Below, one piece after another: positions 52,616 to 61,783 of a DNA stretch of 64,000 nucleotides. The notes beneath the pieces were generated by a model, which worked only from the letters and a program-made list of their open reading frames with translations, had not been told where the DNA came from and did no database searches. The position numbers were made by a program, and so were the translations under genes. The DNA comes from Labilibaculum sp. (GTDB taxonomy: Bacteria > Bacteroidota > Bacteroidia > Bacteroidales > Marinifilaceae): assembly GCF_963664555.1 (NCBI RefSeq), contig NZ_OY761461.1, positions 3,823,769-3,887,768 on the forward strand, given 5' to 3'. Numbering within the stretch: the stretch's first letter is position 1; the number at the start of each line of letters is the position of its first letter.

Positions 52616-54955
52616 TTATAATTTAAACCTCGTTTGCTTTAGATATACTTTATAATCTTTTATCATACCCGGTTTCCCCTCTTCGGCACGAGGCAAGTAC
52701 CAAAAGCCTGTAACAAGCTTTTCTTCGCCCAAATCAATTACAATCTGATGTGGAAAACCTGCTTTGGTTGTTGAGTAATTTGTATGCCATATGGTTGACT
52801 CCTGTAAATCGAATACATTGCTTGCCGTATTATTGGCCGCATCTAATTCTTCACTATCGGCATATATTACTTTCCAATGCTGTCGCGATAAGGGTTTGCC
52901 ATCTTCACCAAGAATTTCCAGTTCGGCAATGGAAGCAAAATTATCGTCTCCAAAGGAATTTAAGGCTTCCAAACAAAAGTAGCGGGTGTTCGCTTGTTTA
53001 TTAAAATTAATATGCTGCCAACCATTTCCTTTTGTAAATGAAGCTTTATAAATAGGCATCTCATTGGTTAAATCAAGAGTTTCTCCAGGTTTACGCGAAG
53101 CATAAGCTCCATTTCCTTTTAAAACATCTAATATTGGGTGGCGCAATCCTTGGCTTTTAGCTTCTGTCGGCGATGCCAAATCAAAAACAATCACTTCATT
53201 CTCACCTTCTTTTAACCAACATCCGGGAACATAAAGCGTTTGTTGCGGACCAATTTCCCAATAGCGGCCAATGGCATGTCCGTTCACCCAGGCCAAGCCC
53301 TTGCTCCAGTTGCTCATATCCAGAAAAGTGTCTCCTTTTTTATCAACCACAAACCTTCCTTTGTAAAAAGCAGGTTGTTTTTCAGAATTTGTCAGCTTGG
53401 TATAATGCTTGTTTTCAGCAAAACTGTAATCGGTAGGAATACTGTATACCTGCCAGTTTTTTAGTGCCTTTACTTCCTTATCCGATTTTATTTCAACCTT
53501 CTCTGTAATCCCTTTCCAGTCGTAAATCCCTTTGCCAAAATTCATCCGTCCCATGGCCTCAACTAAAATATCAAGAACGGCACCTTCTTTTACAGGAGGC
53601 AATAAAATTGTATTTTCTCCTCTTAGCCGGCTAAGAGAAGCTATTTTTTTCCCATCAATAAAAACTTGTGTCCAATCATGAGCTTCAGTTATCACTAAAG
53701 ATTGCTGTTTATCCGATTTTTCAAGCTTGGTCCGGTATAAAATACTTCCCCATCCCTGATCAAAAAATTCCATTGATTTAATGTCTTCACTCATTTTTGG
53801 TTCAGGAAGATTGTCGAACAAGAGAGCTGTTTCATCCAATTCAAAAGCTGGTATGCTAATGGTTGGAATAGAATCGGGAATTTCACTTAGCAACTCACCT
53901 TCAGGCAAATATTTTTCCAGCAATTTTCTAACTTCGAAATATTTGGGAGTTGTTCTTCCTGATTCGCTAATTGGCGCATCATAATCGTATGAGGTACAAG
54001 TTGGCGAGAAATTAGGAAAATTTGCACCGCTCCAGTGTCCGAAACTGGTTCCGCCGTGAGTCATATATAAACTAAACGAGATATTCTGATCCAACATATC
54101 CTGCATTCCGTTCACCAAATCGGCTGCACTTCGGGTTTCATGTTTTGCTCCCCAATGATCAAACCAGCCTGACCAAAATTCACTGCACATAAGAGGCGTA
54201 TTAGGACGAAGCTCTTTCAGTTTTTTAAACTGTTCATCAATATTGGCTCCTGTCCCAAAATTAACGGTCCACAGCAAATCATCCAATGCATTGTTCTGGA
54301 AATTGGAACTCCAATCGCACTGAAATAATGGGACATCATTAAATCCTGCACCTTTTACGATATCGCGGATAGCTTGAATATAAGGTTTATCTGTACCAAA
54401 AGAACCGTATTCATTTTCAACCTGCACCATTAATATATTTCCACCTTTGGTAATCTGGAGATCGGCCAGCTGTTTTCCTACTTCGTTTATAAATAGTTTT
54501 GCCCTTTCCATAAAATAGGGATCTTGCTCGCGCAGCTTAATATCTTTTTTCTTAAGCAACCACCAGGGCAAACCTCCCATTTCCCATTCGGCACACACAT
54601 ATGGTCCGGGACGAACAATCACATACATCCCGTTCTTTTGAGCCAAACGACAAAATTCTGCCACATCATTATTTCCGGTAAAATCGTATTTACCTTCTTC
54701 AGGTTCATGAATGTTCCAGAAAACATACAGGCAAATTGTATTCATGCCTAGAGCCTTACTCATCTTGATACGTTGCTCCCAATATTCTTTCGGAATGCGG
54801 GGATAATGCATTTCGGCTGCCTTAACAACAAATGGTTTCCCGTTAAGCAGAAATGTTTTATCTCCAACTTCAAATGTTCCTTCACTTTTTTGGGGCGAAC
54901 AAGCATTCAGTAAGAATGTGAACAAAAGGATCGTATATAAAAACAATTTTTTCAT
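52616..54955 (-). CDS. GH35 beta-galactosidase with C-terminal discoidin-like domain (lipoprotein)
   Basis: A 779-residue lipoprotein. I chose Met at 54955 because MKKLFLYTILLFTFLLNAC is a complete lipoprotein signal; the longer frame adds nine residues. The TIM barrel (~25-345) carries acid/base Glu182 in VQVENEYGSFG and nucleophile Glu259 in LMCSEFWSGWF. Jelly-roll domains follow (~420-630), and a discoidin/F5-8-type C domain (~640-779) that could bind sugar. GH35 enzymes release non-reducing-end beta-galactose, often beta-1,3 or beta-1,6, as needed for arabinogalactan. Last gene of the GH27-GH51-GH51-GH43-GH35 run. Confidence 0.92.
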   Translation of the reverse strand: MKKLFLYTILLFTFLLNACSPQKSEGTFEVGDKTFLLNGKPFVVKAAEMHYPRIPKEYWEQRIKMSKALGMNTICLYVFWNIHEPEEGKYDFTGNNDVAEFCRLAQKNGMYVIVRPGPYVCAEWEMGGLPWWLLKKKDIKLREQDPYFMERAKLFINEVGKQLADLQITKGGNILMVQVENEYGSFGTDKPYIQAIRDIVKGAGFNDVPLFQCDWSSNFQNNALDDLLWTVNFGTGANIDEQFKKLKELRPNTPLMCSEFWSGWFDHWGAKHETRSAADLVNGMQDMLDQNISFSLYMTHGGTSFGHWSGANFPNFSPTCTSYDYDAPISESGRTTPKYFEVRKLLEKYLPEGELLSEIPDSIPTISIPAFELDETALLFDNLPEPKMSEDIKSMEFFDQGWGSILYRTKLEKSDKQQSLVITEAHDWTQVFIDGKKIASLSRLRGENTILLPPVKEGAVLDILVEAMGRMNFGKGIYDWKGITEKVEIKSDKEVKALKNWQVYSIPTDYSFAENKHYTKLTNSEKQPAFYKGRFVVDKKGDTFLDMSNWSKGLAWVNGHAIGRYWEIGPQQTLYVPGCWLKEGENEVIVFDLASPTEAKSQGLRHPILDVLKGNGAYASRKPGETLDLTNEMPIYKASFTKGNGWQHINFNKQANTRYFCLEALNSFGDDNFASIAELEILGEDGKPLSRQHWKVIYADSEELDAANNTASNVFDLQESTIWHTNYSTTKAGFPHQIVIDLGEEKLVTGFWYLPRAEEGKPGMIKDYKVYLKQTRFKL

Positions 54956-54996
54956 CGTGTACAGTATTTGATAATTAAACACTCAGCAATCCATCC

Positions 54997-57174
54997 TTAA
55001 TTAACAGCATCGATACCTGAAAGAGTTGGCTTTACTTCTTTTATACTTCCATCGGCATCAAATTCCAATTTATCAATACACACTTCGCGGTGAAATCCGC
55101 CGGCTCTTCCCATTGTGATTCCTTTCGGACGGGTAAAACGATGATATACCAAATACCACTCATCTTTGCCTGGAATTTGAATGGCTGAATTGTGTCCTGT
55201 GGCATAAATCTCCTGATCTTTATCTTGTTGGATTACAATGTTATTTTCTGGAATCGTCAATTTTCCCATCGGCGAATCTGAAGTTGCATAGCGCACTTTG
55301 TAATTCGGACTTCGGGTATCATCTTCCGACCACATAAAATAGTAGGTTCCATTGCGATAAATCACATAACTGCCTTCACGATAAGTGTTATCAACATTCA
55401 TCAATTTTGTGGTTTTTTCGTTGATAGAAACCATATCATCATTCAATTCGGCTGCGGCCATATAACCATTCCCCCAATACAGGTAACTTTTGCCGGTTTT
55501 TGGATCGGTAAATACATCCGGGTCAATTTCCTGCCCATTTGTAATTCCTTTTGGCTTTTTATCAATTAATGCTTTTCCACTGTCAACAAACGGCCCCGTA
55601 GGGTTATCGGCTACAGCCACACCTATTTTTTGTGCTGCAGTAAAATAATAGAAATACTTGTACTGTCCGTCAATTTTCTTTTCGACAATACAGGGCGCCC
55701 AGGCATTTCGATTGGCCCAGCTAACATCTTTTTTCAGATCGATAATAACACCTTCGTCAGTCCAGTCAACTAAATTATCCGATGAAAACACACTGAATTG
55801 ATAACCCGACCAGTTATTGAAACCATCGCTGGTTGGGTAAATGTAATATTTGCCTGTTTTCTCAGAATACAGAATGTCAGGATCGGCTTTGTAACCTTCT
55901 AAAACAGGGTTGTGATCTTCAGAAACCGATACCTCGAAGCTTTGACTTTCTTTTCCATCAATTTTAAACGTGTATTTCACCGATCCTTTCGAGAAATCCT
56001 GTGGCCCTTTGGGACTATAAGAGATTCCTGAAAAGGCTTTGAATTCTGGATCGAAATGATTCAAATCTGCTCCGGTTTGTACCGGCAAATAGATTGTTTT
56101 ATCTTCACTTTTAAAACAGACATTGTTTTTCTTCAGCACTGGAGATTTAGCATCAACCAGTAAATCGTCGTAATTGCTGTAAGTTGATACCAGTAATTTT
56201 AATTCTTTATCAGTAATTGGCATCACCGTACCGTGTCTTGGGTGAAAGTTCATCGAAATATCCTGATCGATTACAGTAAAGTTTTTAAAATCTGTACTTT
56301 TTGTAAACTGATAACGCCCAAGTCCGTATACATCGTACATCAATATCCACTCATTGGAATTATTTAATTTAAATACACCAGAACCTTCAACATTTTCCGT
56401 TTCTCTGTCCACTCTATCTGTATTTACGAACTCATAACCTTCAGTCAATTTGTTTGAAACAGCCAATTTAATTCCAGGATCGCCACTTTCCGATTTGTGG
56501 AACAAATAAAATTCACCATCCTTTTTTATAATATCTGCATCAATACAAGCATTGTTTGTAGGATTAAAAAACAGCTGTTTGGGTGCTTCTTCCAAAGCCG
56601 TAAAATCGCTGTTGGCATAGGCATAATAAATTATATCAGGACCATCTTTCTGAATCATCGAAAAATAAACCATGTATTTGCCGGCTTCTTCGTCATAAAT
56701 GGTTTGCGGAGCCCAAACTCGCCAGACATCGCCAAACTGATCAGGAAAAGCTTTGGGAATATTCACAACTGAAGAAGTCCAATTAATTAAATCGGTAGAT
56801 TTCATCAGTACCATAGCATAATTTTTCCAACCCATTTCCGGCACATACAAATCGGTAGCTACCATATAAAAGGTTTTACCATCCTCACCTCGCAAAATAT
56901 GCGGATCGCGCACACCACCCGAGGTACTGATTTGTTTTGAATCAATTACGGACTTATTATTATTGAGAGCCCGATAGTGATAACCGTCTTCACTTACTGC
57001 AAAATGAATGGCTTCTTCGCCGGGAGCATTACCTGTAAAATAGGCAAATAAATAGGCACTGGTATCATTTCCTGTTTTATCAGAGCTGCAGCCAAACAAG
57101 ACACTGAATACAAAAAAACAGAGTCCGGGAATTGATATTAAGTGCTTTTTTAAGTTTGAAAACATATATTTCAA
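54997..57174 (-). CDS. Bimodular GH43-GH43 enzyme (lipoprotein)
   Basis: A 725-residue lipoprotein (lipobox LFGCS, Cys ~29) with two complete five-bladed GH43 propellers joined head to tail. Module 1 (~40-335) has GGVRDPHILRGEDGKTFYMV with the base Asp, DADIIKKDGEFYLFHK and NVEGSGVFKL. Module 2 (~420-715) has YKADPDILYSEKTGKYYIYP (base Asp), EIDPDVFTDPKTGKSYLYWG (pKa-modulator Asp) and TYREGSYVIYRNGTYYFMWS (acid Glu). The modules differ clearly in sequence and could have different linkages, for example arabinofuranosidase and galactosidase or xylosidase. It begins 8 bases after the GH51 gene and is followed by GH35 after 41 bases. Confidence 0.85.
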   Translation of the reverse strand: MKYMFSNLKKHLISIPGLCFFVFSVLFGCSSDKTGNDTSAYLFAYFTGNAPGEEAIHFAVSEDGYHYRALNNNKSVIDSKQISTSGGVRDPHILRGEDGKTFYMVATDLYVPEMGWKNYAMVLMKSTDLINWTSSVVNIPKAFPDQFGDVWRVWAPQTIYDEEAGKYMVYFSMIQKDGPDIIYYAYANSDFTALEEAPKQLFFNPTNNACIDADIIKKDGEFYLFHKSESGDPGIKLAVSNKLTEGYEFVNTDRVDRETENVEGSGVFKLNNSNEWILMYDVYGLGRYQFTKSTDFKNFTVIDQDISMNFHPRHGTVMPITDKELKLLVSTYSNYDDLLVDAKSPVLKKNNVCFKSEDKTIYLPVQTGADLNHFDPEFKAFSGISYSPKGPQDFSKGSVKYTFKIDGKESQSFEVSVSEDHNPVLEGYKADPDILYSEKTGKYYIYPTSDGFNNWSGYQFSVFSSDNLVDWTDEGVIIDLKKDVSWANRNAWAPCIVEKKIDGQYKYFYYFTAAQKIGVAVADNPTGPFVDSGKALIDKKPKGITNGQEIDPDVFTDPKTGKSYLYWGNGYMAAAELNDDMVSINEKTTKLMNVDNTYREGSYVIYRNGTYYFMWSEDDTRSPNYKVRYATSDSPMGKLTIPENNIVIQQDKDQEIYATGHNSAIQIPGKDEWYLVYHRFTRPKGITMGRAGGFHREVCIDKLEFDADGSIKEVKPTLSGIDAVN

Positions 57175-57182
57175 GTTTAGAT

Positions 57183-59156
57183 TTATTGTTTAATTTTTAG
57201 ACGGCACACATAAAAAGCATTGCCCATTACCGAAAGTTTAAAGCTGTTTTTTTCAGAGCTAATGGAATAATTTCCCGGTACAATTGCCAATGGAGCAGCC
57301 AATGTATTTTGTGAGTCAGGATTATTAGAATGCAGACAAGTTATTTTCACCTCTTTGTCTTCAAATGATTTTTTTAATCCATCCAGTTTGATATTTATTT
57401 CATGATTAACAGAAGATATATTTACCACTTTAACGATTATCTCTGAGTTTTCATGATCCAATACGGCACTTGCATACAAACTATCTTGTCCTGTAATGTT
57501 TTCATCCTTCGATTTTATTGAAAGCACGTTTGTTCCAGCATTTTTAGCATACATTTTTTGAACGTAATAGTTTGGAGTGCAAACAGCAGAAAGATTATCG
57601 AACCAGATCATATCCGGACGCCATTGCCATGCATCAACATGAGCGAATAACGGGGCGTAAGTTGCCATGTGAACGACATCAGCATTTCGCTCCAATCCTG
57701 TCATAAATGCCGCTTCAGCCAATGCTGCACGCAAATTATTTGCCTTATCCGTATCGTGTGCTGCATATTCACCGGCAAAAACTTTTGGCCCTTTTCGGTC
57801 ATATGTATCATATCTCTTTGCATTCTTATAAAACCATTCAGGATTTTTGTAGTAATGCTCATCAACAAGATCAACTTTTAATTCTTTCATTTTAGGCCAC
57901 AGGTATTCAAACTGCTTGCCGTCAGAAGAAGGACCGGAACCTCCAACAATTTTAATTTCAGGATGCTTTTCCCGTATTACTTTCACAAATTTCTCCAGTC
58001 GCTCTACATATACATCTCCCCATTGCTCATTGCCAATAGCAATCATTTTCAAATTAAATGGTTCGGGATGTCCCATTTCTGCCCGCATTTTTCCCCATTT
58101 AGTACTAACTTTCCCATTGGCAAATTCAATTAAATCGACAGCATCCTGAATATATGAATCAAGACTGTCAACCGCAACACACTCTTTACTTTCGTACTGA
58201 CAAGCCAAACCGCAGCTTAATACAGGCAAAGGTTCTGCTCCAATATCCTCGCTAAGCAAAAAGTATTCAAAAAAGCCTAAACCGTAGCTTTGATAGTAAT
58301 CCGGAAAGAAATGATATTTGAAAGTATAAAACCACCTGTTGATATTCAAAGGTCTGTTCTCAGCCGGACCAACACTATTTTTCCATTGATAACGGGTTTT
58401 TAAGGTATTTCCTTCAACAATACATCCACCAGGAAAACGTAAAACGCCCGGGTGCAAGTCATATAATGCCTGAGCAAGATCCTTGCGCAATCCATTTTTC
58501 CTGCCTTTCCATGTTTCTTTCGGAAATAGAGAAATGTGGTCTACATCAACTATTCCTGCTGTTTCCAAAATAAATCGGATTTTACCTTTTGCTTCAGTTT
58601 CCTTAGCTTTTATTGTACACGTATATTTTTTCCAGGCATTTCCTTGTACTAAAATTTCACTGGTTCCAATTGCAGCATTGCCGGCATTTAGTAATTCTAC
58701 CTTAAATTTATTATCATCATTGCTAATTGATCTCGCATAAAATGAAAACAAATATTCATCATACTGATGAAATCCAATGCCTGTGAAACCGTTGTTTTCG
58801 AGTCCGGTTCCCGTTCTATGTCCTTTTTCGTTAAAACGGACATAATTTGGATTTTTATCGAAACAAGGCGATTCCTGCTGAACTTTTACATCACCAAAAG
58901 GGATCCACCCTAAAAATGGATGTTCAAATTCAAAAGAACGATTTTTAATAAGTTCGGCATAAAGTCCGCCATCGGCACCAAAGTTGATATCTTCGAAAAA
59001 CACGCCGTACATTTCAGGCTGTATTTCTGCACCAACATTCTTTACATCAATCACAAAATTATTCTGAGCGAAGATCGAAAAACAAGGTAGAATGAAGAGT
59101 GATATAAATATCAACGGCCTTTTAATCTGTTTTTTTAATTTCATTTTAGTAAACAT
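57183..59156 (-). CDS. GH51 alpha-L-arabinofuranosidase
   Basis: A 657-residue secreted enzyme (signal ending SIFAQ, ~31). A carbohydrate-binding-like jelly roll (~75-215) precedes and follows parts of the GH51 catalytic barrel (~220-500), with acid/base Glu377 in AIGNEQWGD and nucleophile Glu463 in FAGEYAAHD, and a C-terminal beta-sandwich (~505-655). The N-terminal block MYGVFFEDINFGADGGLYAE is characteristic. It removes terminal alpha-L-arabinofuranose. Start codon: the first ATG is kept; Met5 is equally possible. It is 5 bases downstream of a second GH51 gene, to which it is related but not identical (a paralogous pair). Confidence 0.92.
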   Translation of the reverse strand: MFTKMKLKKQIKRPLIFISLFILPCFSIFAQNNFVIDVKNVGAEIQPEMYGVFFEDINFGADGGLYAELIKNRSFEFEHPFLGWIPFGDVKVQQESPCFDKNPNYVRFNEKGHRTGTGLENNGFTGIGFHQYDEYLFSFYARSISNDDNKFKVELLNAGNAAIGTSEILVQGNAWKKYTCTIKAKETEAKGKIRFILETAGIVDVDHISLFPKETWKGRKNGLRKDLAQALYDLHPGVLRFPGGCIVEGNTLKTRYQWKNSVGPAENRPLNINRWFYTFKYHFFPDYYQSYGLGFFEYFLLSEDIGAEPLPVLSCGLACQYESKECVAVDSLDSYIQDAVDLIEFANGKVSTKWGKMRAEMGHPEPFNLKMIAIGNEQWGDVYVERLEKFVKVIREKHPEIKIVGGSGPSSDGKQFEYLWPKMKELKVDLVDEHYYKNPEWFYKNAKRYDTYDRKGPKVFAGEYAAHDTDKANNLRAALAEAAFMTGLERNADVVHMATYAPLFAHVDAWQWRPDMIWFDNLSAVCTPNYYVQKMYAKNAGTNVLSIKSKDENITGQDSLYASAVLDHENSEIIVKVVNISSVNHEINIKLDGLKKSFEDKEVKITCLHSNNPDSQNTLAAPLAIVPGNYSISSEKNSFKLSVMGNAFYVCRLKIKQ

Positions 59157-59161
59157 TATTT

Positions 59162-61753
59162 TTATTCTGATTTAATTCGAATGATAGAGAAGGAGTGCGC
59201 AGGTATATGATAATTAAACTGTTTATTGATAACCATTGAACTTTTTACCGGGGTGCAGTTTTCGTTGATAAGTTCACCCTTTAAAATTGTTACAACTGCT
59301 TCTGTTTCTTTTATCTGAAGTTGTTCCAAATTAATCGTTGAGTTCACTTCAACCGGCAACAGGTTAGTTAGTTTCAAAATGTAATCACCTGTTTTACTAT
59401 CGTGCACCAGCGATGAAATTATTCGTTTTTTTAGTTCCTTCCGGTTATCAGACAAAGTAATTGTTGAAGGAATATATTCATCGCCTGAATTTTGACCATA
59501 AAGCTTTTGTATGTAATAATCAACCGTAGGCTTCACTTCTGTGTTGTTGAAATAAATCAGATCCGGATTCCATTGTGTATGTCCTTCTTTGGCCAGTAAC
59601 GGTGCAAAAGATGTCATACTAACCACATCGCCGTTGCGTTCAACGTTACTCAGGTGCAATGCTTCGCAAAGGGCTGTTTCGATATTCATTTTACGGCCGG
59701 CTATGTGTGCTGCATATTCTCCTAAATAAACTTTGGGTTTGGAACGGTCATATTTGTCGTAATAGTTTTGATTATTTAAGAACCAGCCAGGAGACTGATA
59801 GTAGTGTTCGTCTACCATTGGAACATTTAATTTTGCAGCCAATTCCCAGCCTTCTCTGTAATCGGTACCCATATAAGTTGGGCCAACAGTACCAATCACT
59901 GTGATTTCAGGATATTTTTCCTGAATAGCTTTGAAAATCATGGTAAAACGTTCCTCGAAAATATCAGTAATCAGATCTTCATTTCCAATTCCAATGTATT
60001 TCAGATTAAAAGGCTGAGGATGTCCGGCTTCAGCTCTTCGTTTTCCCCATGTGGTATTTTTATCCCCATTGGCCCATTCAATCAGGTCGAGAATTTCCTG
60101 CACATAATCACCCATGTCGCACATTGGAATGCCGCCTTGTTGTCCGTCTCCTCCGGTTGCGGAGTTCTGACAGGGCACACCTGCAGCCAGCACCGGCAAT
60201 GGTTCAGCCCCGGTATCTTCACAATACTGAAAATATTCAAAATAGCCCAAGCCTGCAGTTTGATGATACCCCCAGATATTCCGTTGCGGCATCCGGGCTT
60301 CCAGCGGGCCAATCGTGTTTTTCCAGCGATAGATGTTGTCGAGACCGTCGCCATGTGCTACACAACCACCCGGAAAACGAATGAAGCGAGGATGAATATC
60401 AGCAATTGTTTGAGCCAAATCTGCCCGCAAGCCGTTCTTTCTCCCTTTGAATGTATTCTTTGGAAAAAGAGAAACCATATCCAATGCCACTTTGCCCGTA
60501 AATTGCGGAACTATTTCCAGATGAGTTTTATCACAATCACCGTTTGCAATGATCACAAATTCCTGTTTTTTCCAATCAGCACTAATGCTTTTGCTGAAAG
60601 CTCCAGCATATACTTTCCCGTTTTCATCCACCAAACGAATCAGCAATTTACCTTTAGCCCCATCCAATCCGCGAACAAAAACAGAAAAATTGTATTTATC
60701 ACCGGCTTTCAGAGGAATGCCATCAAAACCTTCGTTAACCAAGGCCTCCCCCTGCTTTTTAATTGATAAAACAGCGTAGTGTTTTTGATTGGGGTGGATT
60801 GGAGTGACCGTATCAATATTGAAGCTGTTTTTATCACCGGTGAAATTCCATGCAGTGGTACTATTCCAATTCTTGTCATGCCCTTCTCTGTCACTAAGAG
60901 CATATTCAAATCCACGGTTTTGAACTAATTCGGCATACAAACCACCGTCGGCAGCATAATTGATGTCTTCAAAAAATATTCCAATCAATAAATCACTAAT
61001 GGACTTGCTTTTTTCCAAATCGATGGAAATTTCAGCATCCAGCGCTTTTAATGATTTGAATCGTTGAGAATCTTCACTCAGACTTTCATTTCTTTGTTGT
61101 TCATGGTACTGACTCCATTCATAATGTTTAATCAAACCATCAATTGTTTTCCATGATGTTTTTTGAATGATACCTGTTTGTTTTTCACCATCAATCATAA
61201 CAACAACGCGGTCGTTTAAACGATCACTTTCGCTTCCTTCAACTGTCGTTGTATAGGTTTTAAAATCTGTAGTCGTTGTTTTATATACCTTTTGACTTCC
61301 ATCCTGATCGCTCAGCCAGCTAATCAGATAATTTCCTGAACCAGTCTGAAAGGAAATTTCCGGCAAAAGAACATTGCCTTTGTCCATTACATAGGGATAG
61401 GCTTGTCTGCCCCAGGTAAATAAATCACTTGTGGCTGCATGTGCAAACTGCCCGACTTCTTCATTTAAAGTCCAAATGCAGTGCCACTGTTCCTTCTGAT
61501 CCAGAAAAACATAGGGTGTGATCAATCTTTTTTGACTTCCCCAACGTCCAAAATCACTGAAAAGGAATCTATATTCCGGACCAATGCCATGCCAGTTTTT
61601 TTTATCAGTACTCCAGGCATAATGCAATCCGTTGCTGCCGTTATTTTTAACTGTAGCATAAGAAAACACATAAGCTGAATCGGGTTCGTTAGCGAACACG
61701 GTCTGAAATAACGATAAAACAATCAAGCTCAGCAATAAATAAAATCGTTTCAT
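59162..61753 (-). CDS. GH51 alpha-L-arabinofuranosidase with N-terminal partial GH43-like propeller
   Basis: An 863-residue secreted enzyme (signal MKRFYLLLSLIVLSLFQTVFA). Residues ~25-200 are a short GH43-like beta-propeller segment (SYATVKNNGSNGLHYAWSTD, TPYVFLDQKEQWHCIWTLNE, FTWGRQAYPYV), too short for a full five-blade domain and without an evident catalytic Asp/Glu set. GH51 begins near residue 245 (LIGIFFEDINYAADGGLYAE). Acid/base is Glu592 in GIGNEDLITD and nucleophile Glu679 in YLGEYAAHIAG. It should cleave alpha-L-arabinofuranosyl side chains. The propeller part may bind substrate. Same operon, 5 bases before the other GH51 gene. Confidence 0.88.
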   Translation of the reverse strand: MKRFYLLLSLIVLSLFQTVFANEPDSAYVFSYATVKNNGSNGLHYAWSTDKKNWHGIGPEYRFLFSDFGRWGSQKRLITPYVFLDQKEQWHCIWTLNEEVGQFAHAATSDLFTWGRQAYPYVMDKGNVLLPEISFQTGSGNYLISWLSDQDGSQKVYKTTTTDFKTYTTTVEGSESDRLNDRVVVMIDGEKQTGIIQKTSWKTIDGLIKHYEWSQYHEQQRNESLSEDSQRFKSLKALDAEISIDLEKSKSISDLLIGIFFEDINYAADGGLYAELVQNRGFEYALSDREGHDKNWNSTTAWNFTGDKNSFNIDTVTPIHPNQKHYAVLSIKKQGEALVNEGFDGIPLKAGDKYNFSVFVRGLDGAKGKLLIRLVDENGKVYAGAFSKSISADWKKQEFVIIANGDCDKTHLEIVPQFTGKVALDMVSLFPKNTFKGRKNGLRADLAQTIADIHPRFIRFPGGCVAHGDGLDNIYRWKNTIGPLEARMPQRNIWGYHQTAGLGYFEYFQYCEDTGAEPLPVLAAGVPCQNSATGGDGQQGGIPMCDMGDYVQEILDLIEWANGDKNTTWGKRRAEAGHPQPFNLKYIGIGNEDLITDIFEERFTMIFKAIQEKYPEITVIGTVGPTYMGTDYREGWELAAKLNVPMVDEHYYQSPGWFLNNQNYYDKYDRSKPKVYLGEYAAHIAGRKMNIETALCEALHLSNVERNGDVVSMTSFAPLLAKEGHTQWNPDLIYFNNTEVKPTVDYYIQKLYGQNSGDEYIPSTITLSDNRKELKKRIISSLVHDSKTGDYILKLTNLLPVEVNSTINLEQLQIKETEAVVTILKGELINENCTPVKSSMVINKQFNYHIPAHSFSIIRIKSE

Positions 61754-61783
61754 AGAGTATTATGTTTCTGTCTTAAAATTATT

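Noticed and set aside
60020..60766. 248-codon open frame on the plus strand within the GH51 gene
   Set aside because: It is a long shadow of the minus-strand GH51 frame, which has clear catalytic motifs; the shadow has no recognisable features.
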